Assembly: GCA_001724265.1 (NCBI GenBank)
Contig: MEDY01000050.1
Location: 42,912-106,911 of the forward strand
Direction: 5' to 3'
Origin: Rhizaria sp. SCN 62-66
Lineage: Eukaryota > Rhizaria, unplaced
Length of the DNA stretch: 64,000 nt
Part shown: positions 44,058-55,175 of the stretch, piece by piece
How the letters are laid out: each line of letters opens with the position of its first letter
Numbering within the stretch: position 1 is the stretch's first letter
Program-made: the position numbers and the translations under genes
The notes under the pieces: model-generated
The model's input: only the letters and a program-made list of their open reading frames with translations
The model's database searches: none
Told to the model about the DNA's origin: nothing

Positions 44058-46579
44058 TGTAAGTATCACGTCCCCAAGTACTCAGGCCGTTGATTTTTCC
44101 CTCCCTCAGTTGCTTTGTGTTGATGTTCGTTCTTAGATTGAGTGTTTCTACTTGTTTTGATGTTTGTGTCTCAATATTTTCATCTTGACTTTTTGTAACT
44201 CGATGTATACGTTCTCGATATAGTTGTTTCTTTAAGTGTCAGGAGTAACATGACACTCGTGTTCTTTACGTGACCACACGCGTGTCCCCTTTCACTTGAG
44301 ACCCGTATTTCGTCCCATGTCACTTTTCTCAAGACACTTGTCGCATGTTCTTGTTATATCGTATTTTTAATGAACATTTTTAGTGATCTGTTTATGTTTT
44401 TCAGTGCTGGCCCCATCAACACACACACATGGGCTCTTAATTGTACTTTCTCCAATGCAGCTGTCTGCCTTTGACAGACGAGCGCAACCAGTTTTTACTT
44501 TTCATGTATTTTTAACGCATTTGCACTATTCACTTGTAATATGGAAGCTTATGTCGATAGTTGTTGTTTTTAGTTCTATGCACTGTGCTTGTGTGTGCTT
44601 ACGTTGTTGTAACCGCCCAGCCAGTGTTTTTTCTCCTTTGTTGTCGCTTGTTTCCTCTGTACTTGTCTCTTGTTCTTTTGTGTCACACGTGTCTGACCTC
44701 GGCGAAACCACGTACTTTCGTTCGCTTTCTCCTTGCGTCAACACTTGTTGATATTCCATTGTATATTCGCGTTCTCTCCGTGTCATTTTTAAAGGTCGAT
44801 CAATGGCTCTGCATGGTTTGTGCACTGCTATGTGCAGTATATTCTCTTCGATCTGTGGTTACGCTTTGCTTTTTTCCCTCTCACTTTTAGCGTCTATTCT
44901 CCATTTGAACTCATTACAACAACTATAATTTGGCTTATCACAATAATTATCTTGTTACAACGTATCTTTACATCTGCAGCGTTTGATCACGAGCTGTTTC
45001 ACAGTCATATGTCCGCTTATGATCACCCGAACAAATATCTGTAGGCGCTTTGCAACTCAGCTTATGCATGAAGGCGCGTTATTGATCCGTATCTCAACAC
45101 GAGCAAAGTTGACTTCTGAGCCTTGACATCATACTCTCTGCTACAACCATTTTATTAGCAGAGTTTGTAATTTACAATGTTTTTAGGTTGTTGTGATTGT
45201 TTTCTAGTGTCTTTTGTTGTTGTAATAGTAATTTTACACCTCTTCACTCTTAGATGTTGCTGGTCCTGTTTATATCCCGCTGTTTGACAGTCTTAATAAG
45301 TCTCTCGCATCTTTGAGTGTCAGCACTCAAGAAACATGTGTACTCTGCACAACGCCATCGTTCGCAGCGCATGCCATTGTGCTTTATTTTGTGACAGCGA
45401 GAACACAGTATCGCGATAACTATAATAACTTCGACAGTCATATCCAGGACTGTAACTTATACCACCTCAGAAGTAGTGACTTACACTTTCATTGACTGCA
45501 AACAGTGATGCTGTTTCGAGCCAAGATCCTAGTAGAACATACATTACCAGTATATACATGTACTTGCTATTATGTTTCATATTTGGAATTGCACCACGAT
45601 TATTTCATGATGTTATGAGTTGATTTTGTTTTGGCTTCTATCCCCATTGTTCTCATGTTTGACATTTTTCCCAAGCGACTTTCACAATCTAAATGTCGAC
45701 TTATGAAGTTGCATCTTATATATATTGCACTTTCACACACATTTTCCGCAATGCCATCCGGTTCATACGCACAGACACATATTTACGCGCAGTATATACT
45801 CGCACATATCTTTGTGTCAGTACCTATCAGTTCTCGCACGAGACAATGACACGTCAAATCTTCGATGCTGTTAAAGACATACACGTGGCGGTAGATAGAT
45901 ACGACCTTGTAGTATAATCTATCGAAATGGCTCCCACTCAGAGATTAATTTGATGCGACATTGATGCTGCAGTAGTAAGTTGCGAATCACTGCGACGACT
46001 GCCGATGCTTTCATGTCAAAGGAGAGCCAAGTAGCCACAAGGGCCAGTGCGGGCTCAGCTCCATCCGAGAGACACATATTCAGTCCCATCAGCCGAACCG
46101 CGCGTGCATCGCTCTTCACAGGCGCACTAGGGACGCGATGCAGTGTGATTAGTCGTCATGAGGCAGCCACGCCGTTAAGAAGACAGAAACCACTCAAGAT
46201 AAGGAGCTATCAACGCATATTTTTAGGAGAATACCACAAACCTACGTGCAAAGTTATGGACACCACATTTAAGATCCAGTGAACATCATTGGTCGCAATC
46301 AATGCTGTCAAAGCCGCTACAGAGCGACTCGCTCTGAAAAATCTGCGTCCAATGTCCAATGCACGGTTGCACACGATGCCACGCCTGCGCTATAGTGACC
46401 ATGAACGCAGTACGCGAGGACTTTATTCCGAAACAACGAGTTGATTTATTTCTTTTTTGTTTATTACATTTTCACAAAACGTAATTGTGCCTTCCGACAG
46501 CTCATCTTCCGCCACCCTCTCTCATCCTCCACTTCCATTCCCACGACCATCCACCCGCGCGCTCCCCCAGCCGCCACAA
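44058..46579. other. Longest gene-free interval, 2.5 kb
   Basis: AT-rich and T-skewed at first (44058-45900), with many very short ORFs and no codon bias like that of the real genes. A patch at about 45980-46200 is distinctly more GC-rich, with chance-length ORFs on both strands, but lacks a convincing gene. It ends in the pyrimidine-rich 5' flank of calcineurin B. I see no tRNA or rRNA. Confidence 0.45.
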
Positions 46580-47423
46580 ATGGGCAACCAGATGGCCTTG
46601 ACTACCCAGCAGATTGAGGAGGCGAAGCTCCAGTCCGGGTTTACCCCCGAGGAGCTCGCGCGCCTGTTCCGCCGCTTCAAGAAGCTCGACGTCGACAACT
46701 CTGGCTCGCTCAGCACCGAGGAGTTCCTCGCGATCCCGGAGCTGGAGCACAACCCTCTCGTGCGTCGCGTCGTCGACACCTTCGACGGCAACAAGAACGG
46801 AGAGGTCGACTTCCAGGAGTTTATTCAGGTACGCTACCACACTGCATGCACGCGCTCGCCCTAGGCTTCGTATGTGTTGTGCCAATTACTTACCACCATG
46901 TCCCATTAAGCTGAACTTTGGGACGGGATATGACGAACAAGATGTTGCTGTACTCACATTTTGCTAAGTTATAAGTAAAGAAACGCACTATTGTGTATAT
47001 TATCAAACCGTTATATTATATAGGTCTACTTTCGCTCTAATCCACTGGATTGCTCACCACCACCTCCACCTTTGTCCCTATCTCTCTTGTCTCCACAACA
47101 ACACACAACAGTCGCTGACGATCTTCTCGGCCGTGCAGCACGACGAGGCCGCGCGCATGATGTTCCTCTTCCGTCTATATGACGTTGACGGCGACGGCGC
47201 TATCGGCAACAGCGATCTTTTCACCCTCCTCAAGACCATGGTGGGCTCTAACCTCAGCGAGGCGCAGCTGCAGCAGCTCGTGGACCGCACTTTGCGCCAG
47301 GGTGATAAGGACATGGACGGTAAGCTGAGCTTTGCCGAGTTCGAGGCCATGGTCAAGGACCAGAACGTTGCGGCCAAGCTCGAGATCGACATCACCTCGA
47401 CGCTCAGCTCCCCCAAGAAGTAA
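46580..47423 (+). CDS. CNB1: Calcineurin regulatory subunit B
   Basis: Exons 46580-46828 and 47112-47423 around a 283-bp intron (donor GTACGC, acceptor CAACAG) give 186 residues (family ~170). It is the Ca-binding regulatory subunit of the Ser/Thr phosphatase calcineurin. MGNQ is an N-myristoylation start as in other CNBs. Four EF-hands are visible: [36 protein letters not shown] and [12 protein letters not shown]. In hand 3 the usual Glu at loop position 12 is Asp. [18 protein letters not shown] corresponds to the conserved MVGNNL...QLQQ latch region. The start agrees with the family; the upstream frame has no ATG. Confidence 0.94.
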
Positions 47424-48018
47424 GTACTACTATGCTCGAAGTAAGTACATGTACATGTACTCCAGCTAACGTCTAAGTACTAAGTGATCCGCGCGCGTGA
47501 AGGCGATCCTTGTGTGTCGTCTATGCACACCGCAGGCTTTCCTTGTTGAGATCATATATGTGAGTGACTGTTGTCTTGACCGACAAACAGTTTCATTGAG
47601 CTTCCGTTCGCTTTGCAGTGTAAATATTGTCGTCTTTCGTTTTAGTTTAGGAATATTTGTTGTTATAAGTTTAGTCATTTTGAGTTACAAAGAATATCAT
47701 CCGTTTATTTTTGAGATAGTGTGCAATAGAATTCGTCGTATTCGATTCGATGTGATCGAAGTTCGATTTCAATCATCAATACAACATATCGGTGTTAGTT
47801 AACCTGACATGCGCAAACAAGTCGATAACGCTATGAAATGGATGATGCTTTGTTGCAACTGAAAAAGCAACAACAGTTGGCAATCCTACGAAAACGGTAT
47901 GTTCTACATTCTTATGTTCTACATTCTCACAACAGCCACACAGGTACTCGTGCTGTGACTAGATCGTTGAACATTGCAGCGATTGTTTATAGTCATTTGC
48001 TGACCCCTTGATTCATAA
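47424..48018. other. Convergent intergenic with GTACATGTAC palindromes
   Basis: Between calcineurin B and RTF2 3' ends. GTACATGTACATGTAC at 47445-47460 is a perfect 16-nt palindrome, followed by GTCTAAGTACTA at 47471-47482; both elements recur near 63216-63273. Otherwise AT-rich with no RNA gene seen. Confidence 0.5.
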
Positions 48019-49140
48019 TCACGGACACGGCCTCTTGACTTGCTGCTCGCCGTCGCCCTTATCGTCGCTGTCACCCTCAGTCACCGCGACCCCAGCCTTT
48101 GCTTCTTTAGTCTTATCAGCCGGAGTCACAGTTGCAGCCGCAGTCGCACTCTCGGCCGTCGCATCGTCAGCCTTCGTCGCCTCAGCATCCGGCTTGCTGC
48201 GCTTCTTCTCCTTCTTGTCCCTCTTAGCCTTTTCCTCCCGCGCGCGCCTGTCGCCTTCCCAGCGCCGCAGCGCGTCGCCGGCGCCCTCCCCCGCCGGCGC
48301 CAATAGTAAGAAGGCGGGCTCGTCGCTCGCGCGGTCGCTGCTAACGGTCAGTGACTGTGAGCAGACAGGGCAGACTGAGATCAGCAGGGCTGCGGGGGGC
48401 ACCACGGGCATCGCCACGACCACACCCGCGTCACTCCGTGCACCCGCACTCGCACTCGAGCTAGAGCTGGAGTTGGACGAGCTTGCGTCGCTGTTGTTAC
48501 TGCTGGACGTGATGGTGGTGGTCGTAGTTGTTATGGTGCCGGCGAGACAGCTCGCGAGCGCCGCCGCTACCCACCCGTGCCCGTGACCGTGACCGTGGGC
48601 GCCACGGGTACCCGCCCCGCCGGCGCCGGCGCTGGCGCCAGTGTCGGGGTTGGTGTCGGAGAGTTCAAGCAGCGCGCGGAGAGACAGCACGCAGCCGCAC
48701 GGCCGGCAGGCGACGAAGGGGACGCGGCCCGAGGCCACGGCGCCCGACAGCGGGCAGACGAGGCGCGGGGGCAGGCCGTCCGCGCGCGCAGAGTCGTCGT
48801 CACCGCCGCCACGCGGAGCAACGGCGGTGGCGGTGGAGGAGTTGCAGGTTGTGTTTTCGCCCTCGAAGGTGACCGTGAGCGGGAGCAGGTCCTTGAGGCC
48901 GCGGATGTGGCGGAACGCGGGCGCGTCGGACTTGGCCAGCAGGTGCTCGATCACGGCCGTTTTGTTGTACAGGAGCCCGCGCGCGCAGGCCACGATGGGC
49001 CGTTGCAGGGGCTGGGCTGTGAGCGCGCAGTGGGCGAGCCGGGCCGCGGCCGCTGTGAAGGGGTCCGAGGCCACGCCGCGGCGGCGCTGATGCCGGACAA
49101 GGTCTTCGCGAGTGGGGATCGTGCCGCCGTCGCCGCCCAT
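48019..49140 (-). CDS. RTF2: Replication termination factor 2 (RTF2) homologue
   Basis: 373 residues, single exon, starting at the family-typical MGGDGGTIPTREDLV. RTF2 proteins act at stalled or terminating replication forks; the conserved N-terminus carries a U-box/RING-like fold. Seen here: HCALTAQPLQRPIVAC (Cys38, Cys52), LLYNKTAVIEHLL, HIRGLKDLLPLTVTFEGE, then CPLSG (Cys129), VACRPCGC (Cys145/148/150) and, after an insertion, CPVCSQSL (Cys257/260). The ~100 residues between the last two Cys groups include a Gly/His run, nine Thr/Ile residues and Ser-rich stretches, so the RING-like lobe is split by disorder. The C-terminus is Lys/Glu/Asp-rich and nuclear-localisation-like (KRDKKEKKRSKP). 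Confidence 0.9.
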   Translation of the reverse strand: MGGDGGTIPTREDLVRHQRRRGVASDPFTAAAARLAHCALTAQPLQRPIVACARGLLYNKTAVIEHLLAKSDAPAFRHIRGLKDLLPLTVTFEGENTTCNSSTATAVAPRGGGDDDSARADGLPPRLVCPLSGAVASGRVPFVACRPCGCVLSLRALLELSDTNPDTGASAGAGGAGTRGAHGHGHGHGWVAAALASCLAGTITTTTTTITSSSNNSDASSSNSSSSSSASAGARSDAGVVVAMPVVPPAALLISVCPVCSQSLTVSSDRASDEPAFLLLAPAGEGAGDALRRWEGDRRAREEKAKRDKKEKKRSKPDAEATKADDATAESATAAATVTPADKTKEAKAGVAVTEGDSDDKGDGEQQVKRPCP

Positions 49141-49508
49141 CGTGAAGTGATAGTCTTGAAGAGAGCGAGATGAGCCGAGAAACAGCCAACGGGTGTGGTC
49201 GGGAGAGAGCGGGAGAGCTAGGAGAGGAAGGAGAAAGTGGATCAATGCGCGACGGTGAGCGATTGTCGAAATATAATTAGAATATAATATTTAAGATATA
49301 GCTATGCTTTTGAATGTGAAACTACAGAGCTATATACGGTTATTGAAACACAATTTGAATCGATTCAAGTTGCTGACAAGGCTCGCGCCACCCCCCTTTG
49401 TCGACGTCACTGATATCTTCTTTTCCGTCGCATTTCCTGCCTTTCATCGTAGCCTTCCACACTCCGTTTCTTGCGCGCGCGGCCAGCGGCAGTTACTCTC
49501 ACTGCGCA
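49141..49508. promoter_or_regulatory. Divergent promoter region between RTF2 and the 2,936-residue orphan
   Basis: 368 bp between two divergent starts, AT-rich in the centre (about 49250-49370) and flanked by pyrimidine-rich sequence near the right-hand start. No specific site recognised. Confidence 0.4.
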
Positions 49509-50094
49509 ATGGACGCGTCCGACGAAGAGGCGCTGTCCTCGAACCCGTTTTTCTCCTTTCTCCAAAACGACACCTCCCTGACCTCTGTCTACGCCTCGGC
49601 CTTCGCCCCGCACCCGCCGCGCCTGTTGCTCGACTCCGCCCCTGCGGCGTCGTCTGCAGCCTTCCAGGGCGACGCCGCGTCCGCGCAGTCGGTCATCTGC
49701 GTCCCGGCGCCCGCCTCGCTGCCGTTGGCGCAGGCACAGGCGCAAGGGCTGGGCCGCGCCCCCGTTAAGCTCGCCACCAAGCTGCAGCGCAGCCAGGAGT
49801 TTGCGGCTGCGCACGTGCTCGTGCCCGCCGCGCGCTCGCCGCTGCCGTTTGCGCACGAGCTCAGCGCAGGCTACAGCGCCCCCGCGCCGCCGCCCGCGCG
49901 CGTCCGAAACTACAGCGACAGAAAGGCCTCAAAGCAGCGGTCGTCTGACAAGAAGAAGAGCACTGATATTGGCTCTTCAGACTCTGGCTCGAGTTCTGGC
50001 TCCAGCTCTGCTGTTGGCTCTGGTGCTACGTCGTTTGGCCCGGCGCCTGCGTCTGCGGAGTCTCACAAACAGGCCAGCGCCGCGACCGCGACCG

Positions 50095-50158
<64 letters not shown>

Positions 50159-53100
50159 CATTGGTGATGATGTGACCGAGACTGAGAGCGAAACTGACGA
50201 CGCGACTAATGACGACGACGACGGCGGCATGCGCGTGGTTTGGGTGGAGCTCTTGCCTGCCGACCGCTGCTTTGTGACGCCTCAAAACAACTTCGTTTTC
50301 ATCTCGCCCCCGCAAAACTCCGATACTATGACAGCTAATACCAATTCTGCTGCAGTGAATAGCAGCATTCACAGCGCTGACGCTGCTGTTAGTAATAACA
50401 ACAACGCCAGCTCATCAGTCGATAGCAACACAAACAGTGGCTCTGCTAGTAGCGGCCACAGTAGCAGTGACAACAACAACGCATCTGCGACTGCAAGCGG
50501 GAGTGGGAGCGGCGCACCGGTGCTTTTGCGGTGCTTTTACCCCCCGCAGCCGCCGCCGGACCCGTTGTCCCCGTCGCAGTCGCTCTGGCTCGTCGCGACC
50601 CCGGTCCCCGCCCCGCCCTCGGCTTCAGCTGCTCACGGTCACTCGGCTGCTCACAGTCACTCTGTCCGCGCCTCGCAAGCGTATCTTTCTGCGATTACGG
50701 CTGCCGCGGTCGCGCTCACACCCGCATCTACCCCTGCCATCGCTGCGTCGACCCACGCCGCGAGTAACAATAACCACAACAACATCAACGACGACGACAT
50801 CGGAGTCCCAGGCTCAACTCAATCGCACTCGCAGGTTGTGCTGGTGTACTCGTGCCCCCCGTGCCCTGTCACGATCATCCGCTCCTCGGCCCCCTCGGCC
50901 GCGCCCCTCTTGGGCTTCGCGCGGCCGTGGCGCGCGCCGGCCCGCGCCGCGCTGCTGAGCGCCCGCGGCGGCGAGGTAACGTGTTACGACGACAACTTCC
51001 GCGCCTGCCGCGTCGTCACCGTTGACCGGCCGCTCGCGCCAGTTGCGGCGACGCCGCTGCTGCCGCTGCCGCCGCCGGTGCCCGCCGCGACCACGGTCGC
51101 CACCCCCCACCTGAAGCGCGATCCGGGGAAACAGAAACACAGCCGCAACAACAGCTCTGAGATTGCGACTGCAGACGCTGCGCCTGTCGAGGCTGCGTCT
51201 ATCGAGTCTGCGGCTGAGACTGAGAGTGAGGAGCAGCGTCTGGCCCGGCTCGACCGCGCCCGGCTGACGACGCGCGCCGCGCTTGCGGCCGCGGCCTCGG
51301 CTACGGGCCTCTCGGTCGCGACGGGGCTGGGCGGGATCCTGGCGGCCCAGGCGCTCATCACCGACAGCGCGCACCAGAACGGTCACGCCCGGAGCAATTC
51401 CGCGACAGATAACAGTGTCAACGGCAGTGTGAGTGCGAGGAGTAAGTTTGGCTACGGCGAGGCCCCCGCCGTGCGGCCGCTGGAGGAGCCGGCGCTGCTT
51501 CAGGCGCTGCGGCCGGCGAACCTGCGCTCGCGTTCTCTCATGACCGGCGGCTTGACCGGCGCGGGGGGGCTGCGCGGTGTCGGCAACATCAGCGAGGGGA
51601 TGGAGCTAGAGCAGGAGGGTGGCGGGGAAGCAGCAGGAGACGAGGAGGACGCGGGGCTGCTGCCCGTTGATGACGATGACGACGATAATGACATCAACAC
51701 GACGAACGCCACCGGTACAGCTGCTGCTGCTGTTCACGGCCACCCGGCGGTGTATCGAAGTCAGGCCGCATCCACTTTCCTGACCAAAGCAGCGCCGATG
51801 CATTTGTCGCAGCACGGCGCGAGCATGCGTGCACAGTCATTCGCCACGCTGCCTTCCCGTCGCGGCCTGATTAACAGCAACGCTCAGCCTACGAACGGGA
51901 GTGGCGTCGGCTCTAAAGCGAGTCATAGCAGTGGTAAAACGGGGACCTCGCTCGCTCTGAGGTCGAGCTTTAGCAGTTCGAGCGGTGGCCATTTTCATCA
52001 CAACAACTTCAGCTTTCTGCACACCATGGCTCAGTCGCAGTCCCAGTTCCCCTCTGCGCTGGCGTATGCGCGCGCGCTGGCCGCAACCTTCTCGGCCTCA
52101 GCGTCCCCCACCGCGGCCTCGGTCCTCGCACTCGCACTCACGCCCACCGCCCCCGTCCCCGGCGCCGCGCCTGGCGCCGCGCCTGTCCACATCCACAACG
52201 CCGCCGCCGCCGCCGCCGCCATGCCGAGCTCTGTGATCACGGCCGCGATGGCGTCCGCGCTCTCGGCGGCCGTCGCGCAGTCGCCGCTGGCCTGCCTCAC
52301 CGCGCCGCCCGCTCCCCCGGCCGGCGGCTTCGTCCAGACCGACGACTTAGCGACGCTGCCGGAGCGGCGGCCGTGGCGCGCGCACGCCGCCCTGATCGCT
52401 CGGCTTATGCGCGCCTGCGGCGGCAGCGCCTTCCCGCCGCCGCGCGCGCTGGCGCAGATCCAGCAGATGCAGCTCCAGCTGCAGCAGCAGCAGCACCAGT
52501 TCGCGTACAGTCAAGGCCTCGGCCGCGGGCGCAGCGGTAGTGCGAGTCTGAGCGCTGCCAGCGCCAGTGCCAGTGCTGGAGCACATGGAACGCATGGGGC
52601 GCATGGGGTGACTGTAAGCACCATGAATGCGCAGCAGCTGGCCGACGCGGCCGAGGCGGCTTACGTTAAAGAGCACCTGACACACACGCCGGCGTCGCTG
52701 ATGCTTGTCAATGATCTGTCGCTGCAGCTCATGGACGCAGCTGCGGCCGCGCGCGCTGCTCTGCCGCCCACAACCACTCATGGTCATAATCTCAACTATA
52801 ACAGTAATAGCTCTAGTTCCCGTGCTGGTGGGAGTCAAAAGAGTAACTCTCGTTCGAACAGTGATGCGACGACATCTAACAACCCAATGTTTAACACCAC
52901 AGGGTACAGCATTGAAGACGAACACAATCCTTACAGCCACGACGACAACGACGACGACGGTGATGACGGTGGCGAGGTGAACAGTAGCAGCAGCAATAGC
53001 CGGAGCGCTGCCAAGGCCGCTGCGAGCCGTGCTCTCTCTCGCGCCGCTGATACATTACACGGCGGCTTAACTTCCATCACCGGCGCTTTCTTGGCCTCGC

Positions 53101-55133
53101 TCGTCTCGCCTCTGGCTTCGGCGTCTGCGCTCGCGCCGCTGCGCAGCGGCTCCGTGCGCCCCGGGTCCTTCACGCTCCCCGCCTCTTTACTATCAAACCC
53201 CAACAATACATCGGTCTCCGCGCCGCCGCGCCGCCGCGTCGCCGCCGCGCTGGCCTCGGCCCCGCGGTTGCAGCGCGACGCCGCGCTTGCCGCGGCTGCC
53301 GCCGTGACGGCGCTGGTCGAGGACGACCTCTACACCGCGTGCGCTGCCGCCGCGGCCGACGACGACGCCGCGCTGACCAGGGCCGCGGCCACGCTGGCTG
53401 CCGCGCCTGACTACGCGCTGCTGGGGCTGCCGCCGGGCGGCTTGACTGTGGCGCTGCAGCGGCAACAGCGGATTAGCGAGAAGCAGAAACAGCTTAAGAA
53501 GGAGCAACAACAGCAACAGCAACAGCAACAACAGGAGCAGGCTGGCGACTTATCTTCAAGTGACCGCGCTAGCGGCTCGCATTCTGACGTTGAGTCATCG
53601 CCATCTCCGTTCGGGTTGACCTACGACGGCCGTGGCGGCTTGACTTTCGGCGGCGGCGTGACGGTGACCGGGCGCATGCTGGCCACGGCCTCGCTGGCCG
53701 ACGTACTGTCGCTGCCACTGCCGCGCGCGGCGATGCCGCTCGTGCTCACGGTCACTCCGCCGTTGCCGGCGGCGCCGACGCCGGCGCTGTTCGCCGCGGC
53801 GACGAATCTCCCTTCGATTGCGACTACGAGCTCGACTGCGGCCAGGCCCGGCTCCGGCGCGCTCACCCACTCCGGCTCTGGCTCTGGCTCCGGCTTTGGC
53901 GCCGGCGCCGGCGCCGAGTTTGTGGGTGTAAGTCTGAGCGACGCGGACGCAGAGGCTGAGGCCGTGCTAACTGCCGTTCTCGCTGCCGCCGACGCCGCGG
54001 CCGGAGGTAGTGCGAACTTCTCCAACATATTCAACAACAATAACAACAACAACAGCATCAGCAGTGCCGATATCATTAGCTCGGGCTACAGCGGTGTGGA
54101 CGCGAACTCAGTCACGGCTGCATTGCTCGCGGTGCCGGTCCCCGGTCTGCCGCTGGCCCCGCAGTCGCTGCTTTCACTCTCTCACTCTCTGTCACAGGCG
54201 CAGTCTCATGCGCAGTCAAAATCGCAGGCCCAGCAGCCTCAGCCACATGCACATTGCCAGCGGTGCTGCCCCGCGCCCGCGTCTCTGCCGTTTTTCCCCG
54301 GCTCCAGCCGCGGTGACCGTGCCGCTTCTAACAGCACTCGCGGCCGCAACGACGCCGGTGCGACCGGTGGCGGTGGCTACAAGGCGCGCATGGCGCGCGC
54401 ACGGGCTGTCGCCAAAGCGCTTGCAAGGACCACCGCCAACGCAGCTGCCGGCAGCAACAGCAACGACGACGACAACGACGACGAAGGCAAGGACAACGAC
54501 GACGGCGACGACTTCGCCGACGAAGACGAGGACGAGGACGACGACACCTGGGTGACCGCGGGCGCCACCGCCCTCACACTGTCTCTCACGCCGGCGTCCC
54601 TGTCGCCGCAAATCTCGCTGCCCGAGTCCGGCTCCGTGACCGGCAGCGACGCCGTGAAGTCGCTCGCAGCCGCCGCTGGCGCTGCGGCGGCGGTCGACGC
54701 GTCTGCCATCGCGGGCTCGCCTGCCCACGGCCACTTGCTCACGCTGCCCAGCACCGCCGCCGGCCGCGGCCACGGAAGCAGCAGCCGCGGCCGCAGCCGC
54801 AGCCGCAGCCGTTCCCGCTCCCGCGAGCTTCCACAGCAGCAGAAGCGGCAGGCCGCTGCCAGTGCGGGCGACGCGCACTGCCCCGGCTGCGCCGCTCTGG
54901 CCGGCGAACCCGCCGCCGTGGCCGCCGCGGCCGCAGTCGCTCCCCCGTTCGCGGCGGCCGCGGCGGCGCTGCTGCGGCTGCTGTTGGTCGACACGGCGGT
55001 CTCGGCGGCGACGGACGTGTCCGCAGTTGTCCCCTCGCCGGTCACGTCGCCGGCCAAGAACAGCGCGACCAGCAGCAAGAGCAACACTTCCTCGCAGCAA
55101 TCACAGTTGACAGACCCTTCGCAGCCGCAGCAA

Positions 55134-55175
<42 letters not shown>

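Noticed and set aside
44383-45044. Plus-strand ORFs of 70-120 residues after the low-complexity orphan
   Set aside because: AT/T-rich, Cys/Val/Leu-rich from T-rich codons, without the codon bias of real genes; probably 3' UTR or spacer.
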